The notes below the pieces were generated by a model. That model did not search any database, was not told the origin of the DNA, and saw only the letters and a list, made by a program, of their open reading frames with translations. A stretch of 64,000 nt of DNA from Streptomyces niger (GTDB lineage Bacteria; Actinomycetota; Actinomycetes; Streptomycetales; Streptomycetaceae), in the NCBI RefSeq assembly GCF_000718305.1, contig NZ_JOFQ01000008.1, positions 496,001 to 560,000 on the forward strand, written 5' to 3'. Position numbers and translations under genes: made by a program. Shown piece by piece: positions 1-8,176 of the stretch (position 1 is its first letter; each line of letters begins with the position of its first letter).

Positions 1-1243
1 CGAAGCGCTTCCGGGAGAAGGACAGCACGCGGTTGACGAAGTTGCCGAGGGTGTCGGCCAGGTCCTTGTTGACCGAGGAGGAGAAGAGCTCCCAGGTGAA
101 GGAGGTGTCGTCGGACTCCGGCGCGTTCGCGATGAGGAAGTAGCGCCAGTAGTCGGCGGGCAGCAGCTCCAGCGCCGCGTCGGTGAAGATGCCGCGCTGC
201 TGCGAGGTGGAGAACTTGCCGCCGTAGTAGTTCAGCCAGTTGAAGGCCTTGAGGAAGTCGACCTTCTTCCACGGCTCGCGGGTGCCCAGCTGCGTCGCCG
301 GGAACATCACGCTGTGGAACGGGACGTTGTCCTTGGCCATGAACTCCGTGTACCGGACGTCGTCGGCCTCGTACCACCACGACTTCCAGTCCCGGACCTC
401 GCCGTCGGGCGCCGCGTCCGCCCACTCCTTCGTCGAGCCGATGTACTCGATCGGGGCGTCGAACCAGACGTAGAAGACCTTGCCCTCGGCGGCCAGGTCC
501 GGCCAGACGTCGGCCGGTACCGGCACGCCCCAGTCCAGGTCGCGGGTGATCGAGCGGTCGTGCAGGCCCTCGGTCAGCCACTTGCGGGCGATGGAGGAGG
601 CCAGCGTCGGCCACTCCTCACCGGCCTCGTCGATGAACTTCTCGACCTCGCCCTGGAGCTTGGACTGGAGCAGGAAGAGGTGCTTGGTCTCGCGCACCTC
701 CAGGTCGCTGCTGCCGCTGATCGCCGAGCGGGCGTCGATCAGGTCGGTCGGGTCCAGCACGCGGGTGCAGTTCTCGCACTGGTCGCCGCGGGCCTTGTCG
801 TAACCGCAGTGCGGGCACGTGCCGACGATGTAGCGGTCGGGCAGGAAGCGCTCGTCGGCGTTCGAGTAGACCTGGCGGATCGCCCGCTCCTCGATGAAGC
901 CGTTCTCGTGCAGCTTGCGCGCGAAGTGCTGGGTCAGCTCGACGTTCTGCTGCGAGGAGCTGCGGCCGAAGTGGTCGAAGGCCAGCCCGAAGCCGTCATA
1001 GATCGCCTTCTGCGCGTCGTGCTGCTCGGCACAGAACGCGTCGACGGACTGGCCGGCGTCCTTCGCCGCCAGCTCGGCCGGGGTGCCGTGCTCGTCGGTC
1101 GCGCAGATGTAGAGGACGTCGTGCCCGCGCTGCCGCATATACCGGGAGTACACATCGGCCGGGAGCATGGACCCCACCATGTTGCCCAGGTGCTTGATCC
1201 CGTTGATGTACGGAAGGGCGCTGGTGATGAGGTGTCGAGCCAT
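1..1243 (-). CDS. metG: Methionyl-tRNA synthetase, N-terminal part (runs off the left edge)
   Basis: Charges tRNA-Met with methionine in the cytoplasm. Only about the first 414 residues lie in the window; the C-terminal anticodon-binding part is beyond the edge. Seen in the translation: the class I signature HLGN at residues 18-21 after PYINGIK, the stretch [10 protein letters not shown] near residue 47, a zinc knuckle CPHC...CENC with cysteines at 143, 146, 156 and 159, and KFSTS at 343-347, which stands in for the KMSKS loop. The ATG is preceded by GGGAG about 10 nt upstream. It is transcribed away from the DUF397 gene. The family assignment is secure. Confidence 0.97.
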   Translation of the reverse strand, partial: MARHLITSALPYINGIKHLGNMVGSMLPADVYSRYMRQRGHDVLYICATDEHGTPAELAAKDAGQSVDAFCAEQHDAQKAIYDGFGLAFDHFGRSSSQQNVELTQHFARKLHENGFIEERAIRQVYSNADERFLPDRYIVGTCPHCGYDKARGDQCENCTRVLDPTDLIDARSAISGSSDLEVRETKHLFLLQSKLQGEVEKFIDEAGEEWPTLASSIARKWLTEGLHDRSITRDLDWGVPVPADVWPDLAAEGKVFYVWFDAPIEYIGSTKEWADAAPDGEVRDWKSWWYEADDVRYTEFMAKDNVPFHSVMFPATQLGTREPWKKVDFLKAFNWLNYYGGKFSTSQQRGIFTDAALELLPADYWRYFLIANAPESDDTSFTWELFSSSVNKDLADTLGNFVNRVLSFSRKRF

Positions 1244-1419
1244 TGCCGGCTGCTCCCAAGTCGCTACGGTGAGTGATTTTTTGCACTACGGAACGCCAAT
1301 ATCGTACTCGCCCGACCGGGTGCCACCGCGCCCCGTTTCCCCGGCCCCGCGGCGCACGCATGGCGCGCGGGCGGCCGGGGATGCTGTGGGAAGGAGGGAC
1401 AGCCGGGGGAGGGGTGGCC

Positions 1420-1629
1420 ATGGGAGAGCGGCCGAGATGGGTCGCGTCGAGCTACAGCCGTGAGACGGACGGGACGTGCGTCGAAGTGGCGATCTCGGCG
1501 GACCGGGTCCAGGTACGGGACTCGCGGCAAGGCCGAGTGCGAGGGCGGGGTACGGACGAGGGCGCGGCGCGGCTGACGTTCTCCGCGGCGGCGTGGTCGC
1601 TGTTCATCGCGCACACGACGGCGGACTGA
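1420..1629 (+). CDS. DUF397 family small protein
   Basis: A 69-residue protein matching the DUF397 pattern: W-V-A-S-S-Y-S near the N-terminus, a central CVEVA, then VQVRDSR and a C-terminal LTFSAAAWSLFI. Streptomyces genomes hold many such proteins, often next to a BldB/XRE-type DNA-binding partner and thought to act with it; no such partner is adjacent here, so this is an orphan copy. I chose the ATG because GGAGG lies about 7 nt upstream; an in-frame GTG six bases earlier would sit almost on that ribosome site. The molecular function is unknown. Confidence 0.75.
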   Translation: MGERPRWVASSYSRETDGTCVEVAISADRVQVRDSRQGRVRGRGTDEGAARLTFSAAAWSLFIAHTTAD

Positions 1630-1660
1630 GCGGCACCGGTCACGGGGACCGGACAGCGGA

Positions 1661-1696
1661 ACGGCCCGGCCGCCCCCTGTGGGGCCGCCGGGCCGT
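1661..1696. terminator. Bidirectional hairpin terminator
   Basis: Two 16-nt arms, 1661-1676 and 1681-1696, pair with one mismatch around a CTGT loop. The hairpin lies between the convergent DUF397 gene and the VWA gene, so it can end both transcripts. There is no T-tract, which is normal for Streptomyces. Confidence 0.75.
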
Positions 1697-1719
1697 GCGC
1701 GATGCTGCCGCCGCTGCCG

Positions 1720-3537
1720 TCAGCTGTCCTTGAGCACGCCCGCGGCGCGCGCGTCGCTGAGCCACTCCGGGAACTCGATCATCAGCTGCGCGTAGAGGTC
1801 GGCGTCGGCCAGGGCGCGGGGGTCGCGGCCCGCGTGGAAGAAGCCGGCGTTGTCGACCTTGCGCTTCTCCGGTACGGCCAGGTCGTCCAGCTTGCGCAGG
1901 AAGTCGAAGCCCTTGGCCTCGGGGTCGCCGAAGCCGACGAACTGCCAGAAGATCGGCAGCCCGGCCGCCTCGCACAGCGCCTTCTCGGCGGCGGGCTTGG
2001 AGGTGGGGGCGCCGTCCGTCTGGAAGATCACGAACGCCGGTGCGGTGGTCTTCGACTTCTTGTAGTGGTCGACGACCGCCTTGATCGCCCAGTGGTAGTT
2101 GGTCCGGCCCATGTGGCCGAGGCCGGCGTGCAGCTCCTCGATCCGGCCCTCGTACGAGGTCAGATCCAGGTCGGCGGTGCCGTCGACGTCGGTGGAGAAG
2201 AAGACGACGGGCACGGTGCCGTCGTCGTCCAGGTGCGCGGAGAGGCCGAGGGCCTGCTCGGCGAGGTGCTGGACGGTGCCGTCCTTGTAGTAGTTGCGCA
2301 TCGAGCCGGAGCGGTCGAGCACGAGGTAGACGGCGGCGCGCTGGGTGCCGAGGCCCTGCTTCTCCAGCGCCGCGCCCGCGTCCTTGTAGAGGCTGACCAG
2401 CTTGGGCGCGACCGCCTCGACCTTGCTGAGGGAGATCGCGGCACCGGCACCGGCGGAGGCGACGGGCTCCGGGGTGGGAGCCGGCGCCGGGACCTCGGTC
2501 ACCGTCTCCGTCTCGGTGCGGGCGGCGGGGATGGTGGGGGTGGCGGTCGGCTCAACCTTGGCGGCCACCGGCTCGGGGGCCTCGGTAAGGGGCTCGGGGA
2601 TTTCCGCGACCGGCTCCGCGACGGGCTCCGCGACGGGGGCCGGGGCCGGCTCGGCGGCGGGCTCGGCCACCTCGGCGGCCGGCTTCTCGTCGCCGGCCTC
2701 GGGCTCGGCCTCCGCCTCGGGCTCGGCCTCCGCCTGGTGCTTGGCCTTCACCTGGGGCTTGGCCTCCGCCTTGGGCTCGGCCTTCGCCTGGGGCTTTGCC
2801 CCGATCCCCGGCTTGTCGGTCTCCGGCGCGACCTCGGCCTTGTCCTTCGCCGGGCTTCCGGCCTCGGCCGCGGTCTCGACCTTGACCTTCGCCGGGCTCT
2901 CGGCCCCGGCCTCGGCCTTGGCCGCGGACTCCTTCTCCGCCTCAGGAACGGTCCCCGGCTCCGGCTCGGCCTCTGCCTCGGGCCCGGCCTCCGGCTCGGC
3001 CTTCTCAGGCTCCGCCTCGACCGGTGCCTCGTCGGCCGATGCCGCCTCGGCCGGCGTTGCCTCGGTCGGCGTCGCCTCGGCGAGCGCTTCCTCGGCGGGC
3101 TCCGCGGCCGCGGGCTCCGCCGGCGGCTCCTCCGTGGGCTCCGGGGTCGAGGCCGGGGACGACGGGCGGTCGAAGGCCTCCCGTACCAGGTCCGACACGT
3201 CGGAGGAGGAGGGATCGGTGGAGCCGACGGACCGGGCGATACCGGTGGAGCCGGCCACCACCGCGGCGCCGGCCGCCGGGGCGGTCTCCGCGTAGACCTC
3301 CGTACGGGCCGGCTGCTGTTCCGTGCGGGCCGCCGGTACCTCCGTCTCGGCGGGCGAGGCGGCCGGCGCGGTCGGGGCCGCCTCCGCGGCGGGTGCCGAC
3401 TCCCCCCGGGCCTCCGGGATGGCCGCGGTGTCGGTGGTCACCGCTTCGGTGGCCTCCGTCGCCGCGGGGGCATTCGGTTCGTTACGGGCCGCCTTGGAGC
3501 GACCGAAAACGTTGCGCAGCAGACTCCGAATGCCCAT
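1720..3537 (-). CDS. VWA-domain protein with long Ala/Glu/Pro-rich N-terminal region (TerF-like)
   Basis: A 605-residue protein. The last about 220 residues form a von Willebrand A fold: YLVLDRSGSM carries the MIDAS DxSxS metal motif, followed by FFSTDVDG and FQTDGAPTS. This resembles the VWA domain of TerF/TerY-type tellurite and stress proteins. Residues about 20-370 are extremely rich in Ala, Glu, Pro and Lys, with EPEAEAEPEA-type repeats, and are probably disordered and acidic. No signal peptide is visible, so it is probably cytoplasmic. The start is the ATG of MGIRSLLRNVFG, with GAGAGG about 8 nt upstream; longer in-frame extensions lack a ribosome site. The substrate or partner is unknown, and no ter genes lie nearby. 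Confidence 0.85.
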   Translation of the reverse strand: MGIRSLLRNVFGRSKAARNEPNAPAATEATEAVTTDTAAIPEARGESAPAAEAAPTAPAASPAETEVPAARTEQQPARTEVYAETAPAAGAAVVAGSTGIARSVGSTDPSSSDVSDLVREAFDRPSSPASTPEPTEEPPAEPAAAEPAEEALAEATPTEATPAEAASADEAPVEAEPEKAEPEAGPEAEAEPEPGTVPEAEKESAAKAEAGAESPAKVKVETAAEAGSPAKDKAEVAPETDKPGIGAKPQAKAEPKAEAKPQVKAKHQAEAEPEAEAEPEAGDEKPAAEVAEPAAEPAPAPVAEPVAEPVAEIPEPLTEAPEPVAAKVEPTATPTIPAARTETETVTEVPAPAPTPEPVASAGAGAAISLSKVEAVAPKLVSLYKDAGAALEKQGLGTQRAAVYLVLDRSGSMRNYYKDGTVQHLAEQALGLSAHLDDDGTVPVVFFSTDVDGTADLDLTSYEGRIEELHAGLGHMGRTNYHWAIKAVVDHYKKSKTTAPAFVIFQTDGAPTSKPAAEKALCEAAGLPIFWQFVGFGDPEAKGFDFLRKLDDLAVPEKRKVDNAGFFHAGRDPRALADADLYAQLMIEFPEWLSDARAAGVLKDS

Positions 3538-3701
3538 CGGCGTACCTCTCGTGCGTGTGGTGTCGTGCGTGGGGTGGGGCGACGATTGTCCGAAAAGCGA
3601 GGTGCGTTGCTGACCTGGACGGACACCAAAGGGTAGCGGCCTGCCCCTATCGCATCGTGGGACCCCGCGCGTCGTGCTGCGGCACGAGCCGAAGGTGCCC
3701 G

Positions 3702-3723
3702 GATTCACCGTCAGTTCATCTTT
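3702..3723 (+). promoter_or_regulatory. PHO-box-like PhoP direct repeat
   Basis: Two 11-nt direct-repeat units, GATTCACCGTC and AGTTCATCTTT, place TTCACC and TTCATC exactly 11 nt apart. This is the layout of Streptomyces PhoP boxes (GTTCACC-like units, 11-nt period). It sits upstream of a phosphatase gene and about 28 nt before a TACCGT -10 candidate, which suits activation under phosphate starvation. PhoP binding is inferred from pattern and context. Confidence 0.65.
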
Positions 3724-3783
3724 TTGTCGCCGCGTGTCGGACCTGTGCCCATACCGTCGCCGCTGATCAGACGACTATCCGCC

Positions 3784-3834
3784 ATACCGGCCGACAGGTA
3801 CCGACAGGCACACCGACCGGCATACCGACCGGCC
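3784..3834 (+). repeat. 12-bp imperfect tandem repeat in the phoX leader
   Basis: About four units of 12 bp built on ACCGAC, for example AGGCACACCGAC and CGGCATACCGAC, run head to tail just before the ribosome site of the PhoX gene. No secondary-structure role is evident to me. Confidence 0.6.
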
Positions 3835-3849
3835 CAGGGAAGGAACACC

Positions 3850-5937
3850 GTGCGCAAGCTGCTGCCGTTGATCGGCTCGCACCCCGGCGGCCGTTCGGCC
3901 ATGACCTGCCGCTACCGCTGCGGCGACGCCTGCTTCCACGACGCGCCCAACACCAGCGGCAACGCCTACGTCGGTGACGTGATCGCGGGCGCGCTCTCCC
4001 GTCGGTCCGTGCTGCGCGCGAGCGCCGTCGTCACGGCCGCCGCTGCCACCGGCGCCGCGCTGACCGGCCCGGGTGCCGCCCCCGCGTCCGCGGCCGAGTC
4101 CGGCGCCGCGTCCGGGACGGCGGCGGGTGCCACCCGCCATGCCCGCCGCCCGGCCCGCGGCCTGCGCTTCACGCCCGTCGCGCCCAACACCGCCGACGCC
4201 GTGACCGTCCCGGCCGGGCACGAGCAGAACGTCGTGATCCGCTGGGGCGACCCGGTGCTGCGCGGCGCTCCGGCGTTCGACGCGGACCGGCAGTCCGCGA
4301 AGGCGCAGGCGGGTCAGTTCGGTTACAACAACGACTACATGGCCGTACTGGACCTGCCGGGCGAGCGGGACCGGCAACTGCTCGTGATCAACCATGAGTA
4401 CACCGACGAGGTCCTGATGTTCGCGGGGTACGACGCGGACAACCCCACCCGCGCGCAGGCGGAGATCGGGCTCCAGGCACACGGCCTGACGGTGCTCGTC
4501 GCGCAGGAGGAGCGGCGCAGCGGCCGGCTCACCGCGGTGCCCCGCCACCACCTCAACCGCCGGATCACCGGCACCACGCCGTTCGAGGTGACCGGCCCGG
4601 CCGCCGGCAGCGACCTGCTGAAGACCGCCGCCGACCCCGAGGGCACCCGCATCCTCGGCACGCTCAACAACTGCGGTGGCGGCATCACCCCGTGGGGCAC
4701 GGTGCTGTCCGGCGAGGAGAACTTCAACCAGTACTTCGCCAACGGCGACGAGGTCACCGACCCGGAGATCGCCGAGCGGCTGAAGCGGTACGGCATCAAG
4801 GGCGGGGCGAGCGAGCGCAAGTGGGAGCGGTTCGACCGGCGCTTCGACGTGGCGAAGGAGCCGAACGAGACCAACCGCTTCGGCTGGGTCGTGGAGATCG
4901 ACCCCTTCGACCCCGACTCGACCCCGCGCAAGCTCACCGCGCTCGGCCGGTTCAAGCACGAGGCCGCCGAGCCGCGGCTGACCCCGGACGGCCGGCCCGT
5001 CCTCTACATGGGTGACGACGAAAAGTTCGACTACTTCTACAAGTTCGTCTCCGCCAAGCGGATGAAGCGGGGCAACAGCGCGGCGGCCCGCGAGCACAAC
5101 CGCACGCTGCTGGACGAGGGGACGCTGTACGTCGCGAAGTTCACCGGTGACAGCCCGGCGGGTGAGATCGACGGGTCGGGGAAGCTGCCGGAGGACGGCG
5201 AGTTCGACGGCCACGGCGAGTGGATACCGCTGGCCACCGGCACCACCTCGCACGTGCCGGGCATGACCGCGGAGGAGGTGTACGTCTTCACGCGGATGGC
5301 CGCCGACAAGGTGGGTGCCACGAAGATGGACCGCCCCGAGGATGTCGAGCCCAGCCCCCGTACCGGCAAGGTCTACGTGGCGCTGACCAACAACAGCGAC
5401 CGGGGCAAGGACGGCAAGGCCGCTGTCGACGAGGCCAATCCGCGCAACGGCAACAAGCACGGCCAGATCCTGGAGCTGACCGAGCGCCGCAACGACCCGG
5501 CGGCCGGACGTTTCACGTGGAACCTCTTCCTGGTCTGCGGCGACCCCGAAGACCCGTCGACGTACTTCGGTGGCTTCCCCAAGGACCAGGTCAGCCCGAT
5601 CTCGTGCCCCGACAACATCACCTTCGATGTGCACGGCAACCTGTGGATCTCCACCGACGGCAACGCCCTGGGCAGCCATGACGGCCTCTTCGGCGTGGCC
5701 ACCACCGGCTCGCGGCGCGGCCAGGTGCGGCAGTTCCTCACCGTGCCGACCGGCGCCGAGACCTGCGGGCCCATCGTGCAGGAGCGGCGGGTGCTGGTCG
5801 CGGTGCAGCACCCGGGCGAGGTGGACGGCGCGACCGTGGAGCAGCCGGCGTCGCACTGGCCGGACGGCCCGGGCAAGCTGGTCCGCCCGTCGGTGATCAG
5901 CGTCTGGCGCAAGGACGGCGACGACATCGGTGTCTGA
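3850..5937 (+). CDS. Tat-exported PhoX-family phosphatase (DUF839)
   Basis: A 695-residue PhoX/DUF839 protein, a family of secreted calcium/iron-dependent phosphomonoesterases that release phosphate from organic esters. Residues 50-55, SRRSVL, followed by an Ala-rich hydrophobic stretch, form a twin-arginine signal that lies unusually far from the N-terminus, as is common for PhoX. Family-like stretches include NNDYMAVLDLPG, INHEYTDEVLMF, LNNCGGGITPWGT followed by LSGEENFNQYF, and MGDDEKFDYFYKFV. The start is the GTG preceded by AGGGAAGGA; the longer in-frame ATG at 3724 would begin inside the promoter. The PHO-box-like repeat upstream suggests control by PhoR-PhoP. A strong hairpin follows the stop codon. 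Confidence 0.92.
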   Translation: MRKLLPLIGSHPGGRSAMTCRYRCGDACFHDAPNTSGNAYVGDVIAGALSRRSVLRASAVVTAAAATGAALTGPGAAPASAAESGAASGTAAGATRHARRPARGLRFTPVAPNTADAVTVPAGHEQNVVIRWGDPVLRGAPAFDADRQSAKAQAGQFGYNNDYMAVLDLPGERDRQLLVINHEYTDEVLMFAGYDADNPTRAQAEIGLQAHGLTVLVAQEERRSGRLTAVPRHHLNRRITGTTPFEVTGPAAGSDLLKTAADPEGTRILGTLNNCGGGITPWGTVLSGEENFNQYFANGDEVTDPEIAERLKRYGIKGGASERKWERFDRRFDVAKEPNETNRFGWVVEIDPFDPDSTPRKLTALGRFKHEAAEPRLTPDGRPVLYMGDDEKFDYFYKFVSAKRMKRGNSAAAREHNRTLLDEGTLYVAKFTGDSPAGEIDGSGKLPEDGEFDGHGEWIPLATGTTSHVPGMTAEEVYVFTRMAADKVGATKMDRPEDVEPSPRTGKVYVALTNNSDRGKDGKAAVDEANPRNGNKHGQILELTERRNDPAAGRFTWNLFLVCGDPEDPSTYFGGFPKDQVSPISCPDNITFDVHGNLWISTDGNALGSHDGLFGVATTGSRRGQVRQFLTVPTGAETCGPIVQERRVLVAVQHPGEVDGATVEQPASHWPDGPGKLVRPSVISVWRKDGDDIGV
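5510..5523. other. Degenerate parS-like site inside the PhoX gene
   Basis: GTTTCACGTGGAAC differs at one base from the 14-bp Streptomyces parS consensus GTTTCACGTGAAAC. Some one-mismatch sites in this genus are reported to bind ParB, but here the sequence also encodes residues of PhoX, so it may be chance. Confidence 0.35.
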
Positions 5938-5946
5938 CGCGGGTGC

Positions 5947-5971
5947 GCGGCGCGGCACCTCGCCGCGCCGC
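5947..5971. terminator. GC-rich hairpin between convergent genes
   Basis: A perfect 10-bp stem, GCGGCGCGGC with its complement, around a 5-nt loop. It lies between the stop codons of the convergent PhoX and polymerase genes. Confidence 0.65.
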
Positions 5972-6022
5972 GGCCACCTTTCGGGCACCGGCCGTACCTG
6001 CCCTTCCGGCGGCCGCCGCGCC

Positions 6023-7033
6023 TCACTCCGCCGGCAGCCGCTTGGCCGCCGCGGTCACCGACCGGGCGCGCCAGCCGTCACCGGACCACGGGTCGGCCGC
6101 CTCCAGGCGCTCGGGGGTGGTGCGCAGCGTCCAGCGCTGGGCGTTCAGCTCGGGGTCGTCCAGTTCGGCACGGCGGATCGGCATGGCCACCGGCGCGCCC
6201 GGCTTGGCGCGCACGCTGTAGGGTGCGACAGCGGTCTGCGCGTAGGCGTTGCGCTGGACGTCGAGGTAGATGCGGCCGCGGCCGCTCTTCGTGGCGCGGT
6301 CGGCCTTGCGCTGCTCGGTGGTGAGCCGGTCCGGGTGGCGGTCGGCGAGCAGCTCGGCGGCGCGGTGCGCGAAGTCCCGTACCGTGTCGTAGTCGGACTT
6401 GGCGTCCAGTGGCGCGATGACGTGCAGGCCGCGTGAGCCGGTGGTCATCAGCCGGGTCGGCAGGCCGACCTCGTCCCACAGCTCGCAGACCCGGGCGGCC
6501 GCCCAGCGCACGTCCTCGAAGCCCGCGCCGTCCGACGGGTCGAGGTCGAAGATCAGCAGGTCCGGCTCGTTGGCGCTGTCCTCCCGGGAGAGCCAGCGGT
6601 GCTGGGTGAGCGAGGCCTGCCCGGCCAGGTAGACGAGGGTGGCGGCGTCGTCGCAGACGACGTGCGTGACCTTGCCGCCGGCCTTCTCCTGCACCGAGGT
6701 GCGGATCCAGTCGGGGAAGTAGTCCGGCGCGTTCTTCTGCATGAGGGGCCGGCCGCCGATGCCGTCCGGGTGGCGCTCCATCATCAGGGGGCGGCCGCGC
6801 AGGTGCGGCAGCGCGCGCTGGGCGACGGCCCGGTAGTGCTCGGCCACGTCGCGCTTGGTGATGCCGTCGTCCGGGAAGAGCACCTTGTCCGGGCGGGTGA
6901 TCGCGACGGTGCGCCGGCCCGCACGTACGGTCTCTTCGCCCTTCGCGCTCCCGCTCCGGGCGCGCCCGTCTTTGTTGTCGCCGTTATCGCCGTTGACGCC
7001 CTTGTCGCCCTTGATGCCCTTGTCGCCCTTCAT
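6023..7033 (-). CDS. LigD-type primase-polymerase (NHEJ polymerase domain protein)
   Basis: A 336-residue stand-alone polymerase domain of the LigD/archaeo-eukaryotic primase type, which adds ribo- or deoxynucleotides during non-homologous end joining. Seen: KVLFPDDGITKRD near the N-terminus, PLMMERHPDGIGG, the metal-binding LIFDLDPSD, GSRGLHVIAPL, and a C-terminal KSGRGRIYLDVQRNAYAQT. Neither Ku nor an ATP-dependent ligase is in the window. The first about 24 residues are a GDKG/GDNG repeat unlike the family. The ATG used has no clear ribosome site, so the true start is not certain and could exclude the repeat. The gene is divergent from the MDR gene and convergent with PhoX. Confidence 0.9.
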   Translation of the reverse strand: MKGDKGIKGDKGVNGDNGDNKDGRARSGSAKGEETVRAGRRTVAITRPDKVLFPDDGITKRDVAEHYRAVAQRALPHLRGRPLMMERHPDGIGGRPLMQKNAPDYFPDWIRTSVQEKAGGKVTHVVCDDAATLVYLAGQASLTQHRWLSREDSANEPDLLIFDLDPSDGAGFEDVRWAAARVCELWDEVGLPTRLMTTGSRGLHVIAPLDAKSDYDTVRDFAHRAAELLADRHPDRLTTEQRKADRATKSGRGRIYLDVQRNAYAQTAVAPYSVRAKPGAPVAMPIRRAELDDPELNAQRWTLRTTPERLEAADPWSGDGWRARSVTAAAKRLPAE

Positions 7034-7234
7034 GAGGGGGACGGGTAACCGTCCGGCGGTCCCGGCAAACCCGCCGGTGCCCGCGTACCGGACCCGTCGC
7101 CGAGGACGGCCGTACGAGTTGCTTCCGGGCCACGGCCGTTCGCCTGCCGTGCGGGGCGGTACCCGCGTGCTTACGATCCTTGGCGGCAGGGGCCGGACAG
7201 GGGCCGGGTACGGAGAAGTGGAAGGGACGCCGCG

Positions 7235-8176
7235 ATGAGAGCCGTAGCAGTCAGCGCCTTCGGGGCCGAGCCCGAGCTGATGGACCTGCCGCAGCCCGAG
7301 CCGGGGCCCGGCGAGGTGCTGGTCGCGATGGCGGTCGCGGGCCTGAACCCGGTCGACTGGAAGATCGCCGACGGCATGCTCAAGGAGGCCGTGCCGCACT
7401 CCTTCCCGCTGGTCCTGGGCGCCGACGGGGCGGGCGAGGTGGTCGCGGTCGGCCCCGACGTGCGCCGCTGCACGGTCGGTGACCAGGTGTTCGGGCAGTT
7501 CCAGTTGGTCGGCAGGGGCGGCGGTTCGTACGCGGACTACGCCGTGGCGGCGGAGGACGCCGTCGCGCCCGCGCCGCGGAACGTCACGTACGCGACCTCG
7601 GCCGCGGTGCCGACGGCCGGCACGACCGCGTACAACCTCGTGGAGGAGACCCGTGTAGCGGAGGGCAAGCGGGTGCTCATCGTGGGCGCGACCGGCGGCG
7701 TCGGCACCTTCGTCACACAGCTGGCCGCGCAGCGCGGCGCCGAGGTGATCGCCACCGCTCGGGCGGGCAGCGCGGAGCTGATGGGGCAGCTCGGCGCGGG
7801 CGCCACGGTGGATCACACCCTGGGCCCGGTGGCCGACCAGGTGCGGGCCGCCCACCCGGACGGCGTGGACATCCTGATCGATCTGGTCAGCGACGCGGCG
7901 GCGTTCGCGGACCTGACGGGCGTCGTACGGGACGGCGGCACGGTCGTCTCCACGGTCGGCGCGGCCGACACGGACATGCTCATCGAGCACAACCTGCGCG
8001 GGTTCAACTTCCTCAACCGGCCCTCGCCGCAGCTGCTGTCGATCCTCGCCGACCAGCTCGACGCCGGCCGGCTCACCGTGCTGATCAGCAGCGAGGTGCA
8101 GCTGGAGGACGCCCCGGCGGCCCTGGCCCGCAGCCGATCCGGCCGGGCACAGGGCAAGACGGTCATCGGGCTCTGA
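7235..8176 (+). CDS. Zinc-free MDR-family NADP-dependent quinone oxidoreductase
   Basis: A 313-residue medium-chain dehydrogenase/reductase of the quinone oxidoreductase branch, expected to reduce quinones or enones with NADPH in the cytoplasm. Seen: an N-terminal GroES-like half with NPVDWKIADG, then the Rossmann motif VGATGGVGTFVTQLA at about residue 150. The zinc-site cysteines of alcohol dehydrogenases are absent. The ATG is preceded by GGAAGGGA. The last 14 bp overlap the end of the convergent membrane-protein gene. The physiological substrate cannot be read from sequence. Confidence 0.9.
   Translation: MRAVAVSAFGAEPELMDLPQPEPGPGEVLVAMAVAGLNPVDWKIADGMLKEAVPHSFPLVLGADGAGEVVAVGPDVRRCTVGDQVFGQFQLVGRGGGSYADYAVAAEDAVAPAPRNVTYATSAAVPTAGTTAYNLVEETRVAEGKRVLIVGATGGVGTFVTQLAAQRGAEVIATARAGSAELMGQLGAGATVDHTLGPVADQVRAAHPDGVDILIDLVSDAAAFADLTGVVRDGGTVVSTVGAADTDMLIEHNLRGFNFLNRPSPQLLSILADQLDAGRLTVLISSEVQLEDAPAALARSRSGRAQGKTVIGL

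Larger units (their letters stand above)
3538..3849. other. Divergent intergenic region between the VWA and PhoX genes
   Basis: This 312-bp spacer holds no gene. It carries the promoters of two divergent genes, a PHO-box-like direct repeat at 3702-3723, a possible -10 element TACCGT at 3752-3757 on the plus strand, and a 12-bp tandem repeat in the presumed 5' leader of the PhoX gene. Confidence 0.7.

Noticed and set aside
314..1276. 320-codon open frame on the plus strand across metG
   Set aside because: It is antisense to the methionyl-tRNA synthetase, with Arg/Ala/Val-biased composition typical of GC-rich shadow frames and no domain.
1702..3636. 644-codon plus-strand frame with many Gly/Leu/Arg repeats
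   Set aside because: It is the complement of the Ala/Glu/Pro-rich VWA gene; the repeats mirror those of the real protein.
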